A stretch of 64,000 nt of DNA, taken from contig NZ_CAJVAS010000023.1 in NCBI RefSeq assembly GCF_910593845.1, positions 1-64,000 of the forward strand, in the 5' to 3' direction. The position numbers and the translations under genes were made by a program. The notes under the pieces were generated by a model. It saw nothing but the letters and a program-made list of their open reading frames with translations, was not told where the DNA came from and did no database searches. This DNA is from Paenibacillus solanacearum (GTDB taxonomy: Bacteria; Bacillota; Bacilli; Paenibacillales; NBRC-103111). Shown here one piece after another: positions 1-7,169 of the stretch. Each line of letters opens with the position of its first letter. The stretch's first letter is position 1.

Positions 1-6
1 TTTCTT

Positions 7-33
7 CTGTCCCTCCATTACAAGGATGGACAG
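7..33 (-). terminator. Hairpin downstream of the truncated TetR gene
   Basis: Arms CTGTCCCTCC (7-16) and GGATGGACAG (24-33) pair with one mismatch around a 7-base loop. It lies just after the 3' end of the leftward TetR gene. There is no clear T-run on the minus strand, so a terminator role is only possible. Confidence 0.3.
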
Positions 34-105
34 TTTGCATTAGATTCAGACGTTGTGCTATTGCTCGTAGTAAACATTTTCATCACAGGGTTGTGAGCGG
101 TAGGC

Positions 106-339
106 TCATGAATGTTTTTTGAGAATGAGTTGAAATTTCTCCGTCATCCAATAAGCCAGAAAAGCGAACTTGTCTTCAAAATGGGCATAGAAGGTTGCGC
201 GGTTGACGGTCGCTCGATTCGCTATGTCGTGAACGGAAATCGAATAGAGGTTTCTCTTTTCGTCGAGCAGATCGTTAAAGGCTTGAATAAACTGCTGACG
301 GGTTCTCTTTACTCGGGGGTCGCTTGGATTTACCGGCAT
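106..339 (-). CDS. TetR/AcrR-family regulator, C-terminally truncated
   Basis: The 77-residue product holds a full TetR N-terminal DNA-binding domain: a start region rich in Arg/Lys, then helix-turn-helix with the typical ANRATVNRATFYAHF recognition segment (about residues 40-54). TetR proteins are normally about 190 residues because a ligand-binding, dimerising C-terminal domain follows; here the frame stops after FQLILKKHS. Neither other frame downstream gives a convincing continuation. It is therefore probably a decayed gene, or a mini-regulator that keeps only DNA binding. It is divergent from the NmrA/QorB-like oxidoreductase at 528 and would be its natural repressor. It resembles the intact TetR at 2021-2566 in the HTH segment. 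Confidence 0.6.
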   Translation of the reverse strand: MPVNPSDPRVKRTRQQFIQAFNDLLDEKRNLYSISVHDIANRATVNRATFYAHFEDKFAFLAYWMTEKFQLILKKHS

Positions 340-463
340 GCTACACCACGCTTTCTTCGGATCTCAAAAACAAACAAACAGGCGATTGTGTCGGGAACGC
401 AACGAAACCAGCCTTTTGTTGATTGTTGACCGGGTTCCAACCCTTTATCTTTTACTTATGCGA

Positions 464-487
464 TATATGGTTACACAAAACCGTATA
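464..487. promoter_or_regulatory. Candidate TetR operator upstream of the oxidoreductase
   Basis: TATGGTT (466-472) and AACCGTA (479-485) form an imperfect inverted repeat with a 6-base centre, lying between the divergent TetR fragment and the oxidoreductase gene. Position and symmetry fit a TetR operator. Binding is inferred. Confidence 0.4.
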
Positions 488-527
488 GTTAGCAAATTAT
501 TTACAGAGAAGAAAGGGTGAAAGTAAC

Positions 528-1385
528 ATGCTTATCGTCTCCGGGGCAAATGGGAAGTTAGGCAGGGGCGTGGTCGAGCAGCTGCTTAAGCGTATCCCGG
601 CTGAGCAGATTGGCGTCAGTGTTCGGGATGTGAGCCAGGCGCAGGATTTAAAGGAGCGCGGCGTACGTGTCCGTCATGGCGATTTCGCCCAGGCGGAGAG
701 CTTGATGAATGCTTTTGAAGGCGCGTCGCAGGTTCTCCTTGTTTCAACCGGTATTTTGGGAAGTGCGGGGATCCGACAACACCAAACCGCGATTGACACA
801 GCAAAGAATTCCGGTGCCAAAAGGGTACTGTACACGAGTCACATGGGCTCTTCTTCGACGTCGTATTTTCCGCCTATGGTTCACCATGCAGCCACAGAGG
901 AATTGCTTAAAGAGTCGGGTATGCACCACACATCTCTTCGCAACGGTTTTTACGCCTCCTCGTTGGTTGGATTAATCGGCGATGCCATCAAAACGGGTGA
1001 ATTGATTGTTCCCGAAGACGGTCCGGTTGCCTGGACTGCGCACTCTGATTTGACACAAGCAACTGCAGTGATATTAACCGAGAAGAACTGGGACGGCCCA
1101 TCTCCGAATCTAACAGCCTCTGAAGCGATTGACATGGAGGGGGTTGCGGCGATGGTATCGGATATCGTCGGCAGGCCTATCTACCGAAAGGTCGTAACGG
1201 ACGAAGCGTATCGGGCATATCTGACTGCACAAGGTTTTCCGGAAATTCGCATTGCGATCACCTTAGGTTTATTCCATGCCAGCCGTAACGGGGACTTTGC
1301 GCAAACGAGCAACGCTTTAGCTGACCTAATCGGGCGACCTCCGTTGACGCTAAGAGACTTTTTAAAGGAGTCTCTGGCTCTATAG
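528..1385 (+). CDS. NAD(P)-binding atypical SDR, NmrA/QorB-like quinone oxidoreductase
   Basis: The 285-residue protein begins with MLIVSGANGKLGRGVVEQLL, a Rossmann nucleotide-binding loop (GANGKLG) right at the N-terminus, as in atypical short-chain dehydrogenases of the NmrA/QorB group. The RDV segment near residue 33 and the YTSHMG stretch near residue 103 match the family layout, and the length is the usual 280-290. These proteins bind NAD(P)H; some, like QorB, reduce quinones, others only sense redox state. The start is preceded by GAAAGGGTGAAAGTAAC. It lies divergent from a TetR fragment, the usual arrangement for an electrophile- or quinone-induced reductase. The precise substrate cannot be read from sequence. 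Confidence 0.8.
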   Translation: MLIVSGANGKLGRGVVEQLLKRIPAEQIGVSVRDVSQAQDLKERGVRVRHGDFAQAESLMNAFEGASQVLLVSTGILGSAGIRQHQTAIDTAKNSGAKRVLYTSHMGSSSTSYFPPMVHHAATEELLKESGMHHTSLRNGFYASSLVGLIGDAIKTGELIVPEDGPVAWTAHSDLTQATAVILTEKNWDGPSPNLTASEAIDMEGVAAMVSDIVGRPIYRKVVTDEAYRAYLTAQGFPEIRIAITLGLFHASRNGDFAQTSNALADLIGRPPLTLRDFLKESLAL

Positions 1386-1426
1386 ACGCGCTGTGAATGC
1401 TGTTTCCGGTGTGTCCGGGCAAAGAG

Positions 1427-1452
1427 AGGGCCACTCCGCATAGGGTGGCCCT
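1427..1452 (+). terminator. Hairpin after the oxidoreductase gene
   Basis: AGGGCCAC (1427-1434) and GTGGCCCT (1445-1452) form an 8-bp perfect stem with a 10-base loop, 42 bases after the stop codon. No T-run follows on the plus strand, so termination would be weak or factor-assisted. Confidence 0.4.
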
Positions 1453-1574
1453 AAAACTTGCCGTTACAGACAGTGCGGTGAACCGCATCACAAATAACGC
1501 AAGTTTTATCGATGCTCTGTACATATTGCATATCTATCTCTACTGTAAAAAGTTAGCCTCTATTGAGAGGGGCT

Positions 1575-1926
1575 CTAAAGTTTTACTTTAATGTTCTGAT
1601 GATGCCAAATTGAAATGCTTCTGTCGCCTGTGTCATTTTCAATCAGCTTCAAAAACTCAGTTACGGGAATAAATCCAAGATAAGCTTGTTCAACTCTTTG
1701 GATTTCTGGATAAACAGTTCCTGTACAATGTCTGTAATCCCTCGGCACCAATACATTCAAAGACAGCGGCCCGTGGTAGTGTAATAGAGAAAACATTGCG
1801 GATTTCCTCTGGCTCGGTAACAAGACAGCCATTAACTATAATGGCAAAACAGTCAATGCCGCAATCATTTCCAGCCCCGACTGAAATGTCGTATGTTGAG
1901 AAAGATTCAGAGTAATGGGTGGCCAA
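1575..1926 (-). pseudogene. Small hypothetical gene broken by a frameshift
   Basis: Two overlapping leftward frames join into one plausible protein of about 117 residues. The first (from 1926) reads MATHYSESFSTYDISVGAGN and on to RNVFSI; the second, in another frame, continues HYHGPLSLNVLVPRDY to the stop at 1575. The switch falls near 1790, where both frames read a related NVFS/AMFS stretch. Each half alone has a poor end that looks out of frame. The product family is not recognised. It is either a real frameshift mutation or a sequencing error in an intact gene. Confidence 0.45.
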
Positions 1927-2020
1927 GATGAAGACCCCCGATTAACGCAGTAATATTTCCGTAATTATACACAAGTAACCGCATGTATTCTCTCATATGT
2001 CAGTTTCATCTGAGTTGGTG

Positions 2021-2566
2021 TTACTTTTTATACAAGATGTCAATTTGATTTGCAATGTATTCTGAACTGTAATCATTCCCCTCGGTAATCCACCACATAA
2101 TGACACCAAGCATGGAGGCCGCTAATATATCCAACGACGCGCGCGGTGCATTTTCTTCAATATTCCTCATCGATCTTCTAGCTTGTATGAAGGCTTTTAG
2201 TTCTTTATGCATTTTTCGATTAAATTCAGTTTCCTCAAATAACAAGGCAAACAGCTTTCGGTGTAAGTAAAAGTAGTCCAAAAACGCTAATAATTGATGA
2301 CGCTCATTTAGGCTTTCTAAACGTAATAGCGGCTTAAGCTTTTCTTCCAAATTTGCGAAAATGTCTGAAACGAGCTCTCGCAGTAAGTCGTTAATATCGA
2401 CATAGTGTAAATAAAAAGTAGCGCGATTGAGTTCAGCTCTGTTCGCAATCTTTTGAACAGTTAACGAATTGATCGCTACATGTTCACTTAATAATGCAAT
2501 GACGGCTTCTTTAAACATTTTTTTCGAACGCAGCGTACGAGGGTCTGCCTTCTTTAATTCACTCAT
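2021..2566 (-). CDS. TetR/AcrR-family transcriptional regulator
   Basis: A full-length 181-residue TetR-like protein. Residues about 10-60 form the DNA-binding domain with IANRAELNRATFYLHYVDIN as the recognition region; the C-terminal part (LRELVSDIFANLEEKL onwards) is helical and of the YbiH/TetR_C type seen in Bacillus regulators. It is divergent from the DHA2-type efflux gene starting at 2735, with a 168-bp shared promoter region holding two CGACA-type palindromes. The likely role is a repressor of that pump which releases DNA on binding a toxic ligand. The ligand is unknown. Confidence 0.85.
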   Translation of the reverse strand: MSELKKADPRTLRSKKMFKEAVIALLSEHVAINSLTVQKIANRAELNRATFYLHYVDINDLLRELVSDIFANLEEKLKPLLRLESLNERHQLLAFLDYFYLHRKLFALLFEETEFNRKMHKELKAFIQARRSMRNIEENAPRASLDILAASMLGVIMWWITEGNDYSSEYIANQIDILYKK

Positions 2567-2612
2567 TCTTCTCCTGCTTCCATCTATTAATTCTCGTTTT
2601 ATTGACGTTATT

Positions 2613-2706
2613 GGACACTTTGTCGCTTAGTTGACGATTATGCGCAATTTGATTATAGGCATGTTAATCGAATGTTGTTATCATAAATTTTATCGACAAT
2701 ATGTCG
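2613..2706. promoter_or_regulatory. Paired palindromic operators between tetR and the DHA2 pump
   Basis: Two related sites with three-base centres lie in the divergent promoter region: GGACACTTTGTCG (2613-2625) and CGACAATATGTCG (2694-2706, a perfect inverted repeat of CGACA). The second is just upstream of the pump ribosome site. Their shared half-site and position fit TetR control of both genes. Confidence 0.5.
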
Positions 2707-2734
2707 TAAAAGCAATAATGGAAGGAAGAAGGGT

Positions 2735-4177
2735 ATGACTTCAGCGATGAACAAAAAGGTTTTAATGACAGTCCTTATCACTGGCTGTTTTCTGTCGACA
2801 TTAAATCAAACGCTTCTAAACGTTGCATTAAGTAACTTAATGGAAGTGTTCTCTGTTTCGGCTAGCAGCATTCAATGGCTTGCCACTGGTTTTATGCTCG
2901 TGAATGGAATTCTTGTTCCGATTACTGCTTTTTTAATGAAGCGCTTCTCAACGAGACAATTATTTAATAGCTCGATGGTTCTACTATTCATCGGCACCAT
3001 TCTATGCGCTGTGGCGCCGAGCTTTTCTGTTTTACTCATCGGGCGGATGATTCAAGCAGCAGGCGCCGGTATTATTATGCCTTTAATGATGAGTATCGTC
3101 ATGTTCATTTACCCCGTTGAAAAACGTGGCAGCGCTATGGGCTTCATTGGCTTCGCGGTGATTATCGCCCCTGCGATTGCACCGATATTAGCGGGATTTG
3201 TCATCGAATATTTCTCTTGGCGCTGGCTGTTTATCGGGCTGCTTCCATTGGTGGCGATTGTAATTGTACTTGCCTTGAAATATTTGGTGAATGTTTCCGA
3301 AGCGCAAGCTGCCAAATTGGATTTGAGCAGCGTCATTTTATCGACAATAGGCTTTGGGTTTATACTGTATGGGTTCAGTAACGCCGGAAGTAAAGGATGG
3401 GACAGTGCCATAGTCGTTATTTCTCTCATCGTAGGTATGGTTGTGACGGCTATTTTCTGTTTCCGGCAACTGCGTTCAGATGATCCCTTATTAAATTTGG
3501 CTGTTTTTACAAACAAGACGTTTACAATGACATCGATGATTAATGTACTTGTGACGATGCTCATGTATGCTGATATGATTTTATTGCCTATGTATTTGCA
3601 GGATGGCCGTGGCTTTACGGCACTGGATGCCGGCTTGCTTTTGTTACCGGGTGCGCTTGTGAATGCCTTCATGTCCCCAATGACAGGAAAGCTGTATGAC
3701 CGTTTCGGCGCGAAGCCAATGTTTATTATTGGATTGATTTGTGTGATTCCTTCGATGTGGGTCGTGACGGACTTAAATGAAACGACGTCCTTTGTATTCT
3801 TGATGGTTCGAACGATTTTCTTGCGCATTGGGTTAAGCTTCTTATCGATGCCGCTGAACACGGCTGGTTTGAACGCGCTGCCCAAACAAATGATTACGCA
3901 TGGTACCGCTCTGAATAATACAGTCCGGCAGCTTGCCGGTGCAATTGGAACAGCGGTGGTCATAACGATTTTCACGGTTCAAACAACGAAACATGCTGCG
4001 AGCCTTTCTGGCGGATTACCTGCCGCTGGAATCGAGCAAATAAAAACGCTCGCGGCCATCTACGGTTCGAGCGACGCCTATATTTTTATGACAATATTAG
4101 GCGTTGCCGCACTAGGTATCACCATATTTTCATCAACAAGGAAACAGACAAGTATACAAAAAATCACGTCGAGCTAA
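2735..4177 (+). CDS. DHA2-family MFS drug efflux transporter (EmrB/QacA type)
   Basis: This 480-residue membrane protein has the length and hydrophobic pattern of a 14-helix drug:proton antiporter. The first helix starts at VLMTVLITGCFLSTLNQT, followed by the loop WLATGFMLVNGILVPITAFL and the motif A-like region FLMKRFSTRQLF; the motif C-like segment GFIGFAVIIAPAIAPILAGF is also visible (near residue 140). These features are those of EmrB/QacA exporters. The start has GGAAGGAAGAAGGG upstream. It is divergent from the TetR gene at 2566, so expression is probably ligand-induced. Substrate specificity cannot be told. Base composition is AT-richer than the genes from 4.3 kb on, which may mean that this pair was acquired. 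Confidence 0.9.
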   Translation: MTSAMNKKVLMTVLITGCFLSTLNQTLLNVALSNLMEVFSVSASSIQWLATGFMLVNGILVPITAFLMKRFSTRQLFNSSMVLLFIGTILCAVAPSFSVLLIGRMIQAAGAGIIMPLMMSIVMFIYPVEKRGSAMGFIGFAVIIAPAIAPILAGFVIEYFSWRWLFIGLLPLVAIVIVLALKYLVNVSEAQAAKLDLSSVILSTIGFGFILYGFSNAGSKGWDSAIVVISLIVGMVVTAIFCFRQLRSDDPLLNLAVFTNKTFTMTSMINVLVTMLMYADMILLPMYLQDGRGFTALDAGLLLLPGALVNAFMSPMTGKLYDRFGAKPMFIIGLICVIPSMWVVTDLNETTSFVFLMVRTIFLRIGLSFLSMPLNTAGLNALPKQMITHGTALNNTVRQLAGAIGTAVVITIFTVQTTKHAASLSGGLPAAGIEQIKTLAAIYGSSDAYIFMTILGVAALGITIFSSTRKQTSIQKITSS

Positions 4178-4316
4178 GCGTGTGCAACGTTTCACCATTG
4201 AAGTGATAAGCTGAACCGTAGTATCACAGAGAAATTGCACAGTAGTCGGCCGAACCCGCAGCGTCACGTTTCTAAGCGACGCCTGCTTAAGTCTTACATT
4301 CATCCATAAACGCTCC

Positions 4317-4346
4317 AGGGCTGCTCCCGATTACCGGGGCAGCCCT
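4317..4346. terminator. Shared hairpin between two convergent transporter genes
   Basis: AGGGCTGC (4317-4324) pairs with GCAGCCCT (4339-4346), with part of the inner bases also complementary. It lies at the stop codon of the leftward MFS gene and about 140 bp after the rightward DHA2 gene. Only short T tracts follow, so strength is uncertain. Confidence 0.45.
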
Positions 4347-5677
4347 TTCTGCCGCTGCCGGTGCGCAAACCAGCCGGTTACGGCGGGGACCAGAATGATC
4401 AGGAAGCATACGGCGCCGAAGACGCGGCCGATGCCGAGTATGCTCATGCACGTGGCGTAAGATACGCTGGCATACAGCGCCATGCCGGCAATCGGCGCGA
4501 ATACGGCCGACACCTGCGACAATGTCGTATAGATGGCAATCGCCCGCTGCCGTCCTTGCTCCGGCACGATTTCGAGCAGCCGGTTGAAGATCGCTTGCGT
4601 CAGCCCGGCAGTGGAGAAGCCTCCGAGAAAATCGTAAAAGCAGATCCAGATCATGTTCGGCGCATAGATCCACAGGAAAGGCGATAGCGCAAGCGAGAAC
4701 GCGGAGCCGAAAACCGTGAAGCCGTTGCCCCTACGGTCGGCCAGGGCGGCCCAAGGGCGAAAGGCGATGAGCGAGCCGACCGAACCGGCGATCGCGTCGA
4801 TGCTGATCATCATATTGGTCGCTTGCAGCGTATCCACCTTGATCTTCGTAAAGATCGGCCATGCGGCCTGCCAGGCGAACAAGTAGATGACGGCACTGCC
4901 GCAAAACAAATAATACGGGAGCCCGTAGTTCATCTGAAACCGGCCGATCCATGGACGGCGGCTTCCTGATGGCTGTGCAGTCGGCGCAATGACTGCCGAT
5001 GCAGCCTCAGTCGGCGCGGCGGGATCAATGTCTTCGCTTGGAATTTTCAGCCTCGTGAAATACCACGTCTCCGCCAGAGCCGCGATAAATCCGACCGTGA
5101 ATGCGAGCTGGTAGCCAAGCGGGTACCCGAGCCGGTCGATTCCCCAACCGGCGACAAGCGCGACGATCATGCCGCACACGCCGGTCCACATATTGCGCTG
5201 GGCGAACACTTTGTTGCGGTAGCTGAGCGGGATAATCTCGCCCATAATCGACTGATACGCTACGGCGATGATCGTATTGGTCGCATTGTACAAGCCGACG
5301 AGCCATATTAACGCCATGACTTTGGAGACGGGAAGCAAAGGGACGAAGATCAGGAGGAAATAAAAGAAGCGGCAAAGCAGGATCAGACCTGCGACGATCC
5401 GTTTCTGCTTGCGGAACCGGCCAAGAATGAGCGCGGCCGGCAGCGTGACGAGAATCGTAAGCAGGGCAGGCACGGAGGAGAGCAGCGCATATTCGCTGTT
5501 GGTTGCGTTCAGGCGGGCTGCGAGCACGCCAATGAAAGGCGTGACCAGATTGAAGCCGATCGCCCAGAAGACGCCGTTCCACAGATTATGATGAATGTTG
5601 TCCCGCAGCACTTTGTACTTGGCTTCCACAATGGGCCACCTCGGGTTGTCATGGTGAACGACGCGTTCTTCCCTCAT
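4331..5677 (-). CDS. MFS transporter
   Basis: A 448-residue polytopic membrane protein with about 12 hydrophobic segments; LWNGVFWAIGFNLVTPFIGV is the first, and a long charged loop (about residues 215-240) separates the two six-helix halves, as in the major facilitator superfamily. The stretch LPAALILGRFRKQKRIVAGL resembles the cytoplasmic motif between helices 2 and 3. No substrate can be assigned. The annotated ATG has no clear ribosome site; a GTG at 5629 preceded by AGGTGG would give a protein 16 residues shorter, starting EAKYKVLRDN. It converges on the DHA2 gene and is divergent from the exporter at 5823. Confidence 0.8.
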   Translation of the reverse strand: MREERVVHHDNPRWPIVEAKYKVLRDNIHHNLWNGVFWAIGFNLVTPFIGVLAARLNATNSEYALLSSVPALLTILVTLPAALILGRFRKQKRIVAGLILLCRFFYFLLIFVPLLPVSKVMALIWLVGLYNATNTIIAVAYQSIMGEIIPLSYRNKVFAQRNMWTGVCGMIVALVAGWGIDRLGYPLGYQLAFTVGFIAALAETWYFTRLKIPSEDIDPAAPTEAASAVIAPTAQPSGSRRPWIGRFQMNYGLPYYLFCGSAVIYLFAWQAAWPIFTKIKVDTLQATNMMISIDAIAGSVGSLIAFRPWAALADRRGNGFTVFGSAFSLALSPFLWIYAPNMIWICFYDFLGGFSTAGLTQAIFNRLLEIVPEQGRQRAIAIYTTLSQVSAVFAPIAGMALYASVSYATCMSILGIGRVFGAVCFLIILVPAVTGWFAHRQRQKGLPR

Positions 5678-5822
5678 TGTAGCTTATGGCTTGCCGGTCA
5701 GCTATAGAAACTTTATTCGGTCCATTTTTCGACGTGTGTCCTGGGTAGGGCGGTTTCTCCTTTGCATCCCAGGCGTTCGCCGTGTAAGATAGGTGTAACA
5801 TAGGAGAAAGAGGAGGGCCCAT

Positions 5823-6887
5823 ATGGTGTTCGGCGCCCGCGTATGGAAAACGGGGATCGCGGTGGCATTATCTTTATACATTAGCATTTGGCTGGATTTT
5901 TCTCCTCCCGTTATCGCGGCTGTGGCGGCGATTTTTGCCATGCAGCCTTCGATTTACCGGTCTTGGCGCTATTTTCTCGACCAGCTGCAGACGAATGTGC
6001 TCGGCGCCGCGCTGGCGCTGCTGGCCGGGATGTTTTTCTCGAACAATCCGATCGCGATCGGCATCGTATGCATTCTCGTCATCATCATCTGCTTGCGGAT
6101 GAGGATGGGCGAGACGATCGGGCTGACGCTGGTGACCGTCGTGGCGGTGATGGAAGCTTCGGCCGAATGGCAGTTTGCCATGAATCGCTTTTTGCTCAGT
6201 CTGATCGGGATCGGGAGCGCGTTTGTCATTAACGTCATCTTCTTCCCCCCGAAGCCGAAGCAGCAGTTCAGCACGCAAATTCATACGGTGTTCGGCACGA
6301 TCTCGCTGCTGCTGCGCACCGTCATTTCCGACGAGATGAAGGAGAGCGTCTTCCGTGAGGAGAAGGAAGGGCTGCGGAACGCGCTGCGGTCGCTCGGGGA
6401 AAAGTATAAGCTCATGGAGGAAGAGATCAAGAAGGTGAGGCGCACGAGCTTCGGCCGCATCCGCCAGCTGGTCGTCTACAAGCAGATGCTGCACACGCTG
6501 TACAAAGGGCTTGAAGTCATCGATGCGGTGGAGGAGCATTACTTCCAGTCGGCCCGCTCGGCGCGCACCGATGCGTTCTTCGACGCGCATCTGGAGCGGC
6601 TGATCAAGTTCCATGAGCATGTGCTGCTCAAATTTGACGACAAGCTGAAGGCGGGCAGCACGGAGTTCGATATCGAGGCGGAGAACGAGAAGTTCATGAC
6701 GACCTTAATCGAACGGTACGGGGAAAAGCCGGACGGCATGCTGCGGCTGTCGGTCGTAGCGGCGGCGATGTATGACTACGGCCATCAGACGGGCAGGCTC
6801 GATAAGCTGGTCGAGCATTTCCACCGCGGGGAGACAGAGGAGAAGGAGCCGTTCGAAGCGCTGCTGGAAACGATACGTCTGAAATAA
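5823..6887 (+). CDS. Aromatic-acid-exporter-like (ArAE_1/FUSC-type) membrane protein
   Basis: The 354-residue protein has a hydrophobic N-terminal half of about 140 residues with four to six membrane helices (starting WKTGIAVALSLYISIWL, then PPVIAAVAAIFAMQPSIYRS), and a charged helical cytoplasmic C-terminal half (from about residue 150). This is the architecture of the ArAE_1 family of Gram-positive bacteria, related to the FUSC/AaeB efflux proteins. The family is named for aromatic acid export, but function in Firmicutes is mostly untested. AGGAGGGCCCAT precedes the start. A strong hairpin terminator follows at 6966-7000, so it is probably transcribed alone. Confidence 0.75.
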   Translation: MVFGARVWKTGIAVALSLYISIWLDFSPPVIAAVAAIFAMQPSIYRSWRYFLDQLQTNVLGAALALLAGMFFSNNPIAIGIVCILVIIICLRMRMGETIGLTLVTVVAVMEASAEWQFAMNRFLLSLIGIGSAFVINVIFFPPKPKQQFSTQIHTVFGTISLLLRTVISDEMKESVFREEKEGLRNALRSLGEKYKLMEEEIKKVRRTSFGRIRQLVVYKQMLHTLYKGLEVIDAVEEHYFQSARSARTDAFFDAHLERLIKFHEHVLLKFDDKLKAGSTEFDIEAENEKFMTTLIERYGEKPDGMLRLSVVAAAMYDYGHQTGRLDKLVEHFHRGETEEKEPFEALLETIRLK

Positions 6888-6965
6888 GCTGCCGCAGCCG
6901 TCAGGCTGACGGGCGGAGCTATTGAATCGATATTACCGCGGAGGGTTACACGCGCCGCGGCGGAA

Positions 6966-7000
6966 AGTCTCTTCGGCGATCAAGCCGGAGAGGCTTTTTT
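6966..7000 (+). terminator. Intrinsic terminator after the ArAE-like gene
   Basis: AGTCTCTTCGGC (6966-6977) pairs with GCCGGAGAGGCT (6984-6995), using two G-U pairs, around a 6-base loop and is followed by a run of six T. This is a canonical rho-independent terminator. Confidence 0.8.
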
Positions 7001-7169
7001 GTCGTCATTCGGCCGTAAGGGAACTGTTACTCGCGCTCCATGTTCTTATCGCCGCCGCTTGCGTTACAATAAGCTGGAATTTGCGCCGACGGGGCTGTAT
7101 GGGGCTCAATGAAATCGGCTGCCGGCAACAAGGGCAAGCGAATGACAACAAGACAGGCGGGTGACTTTG

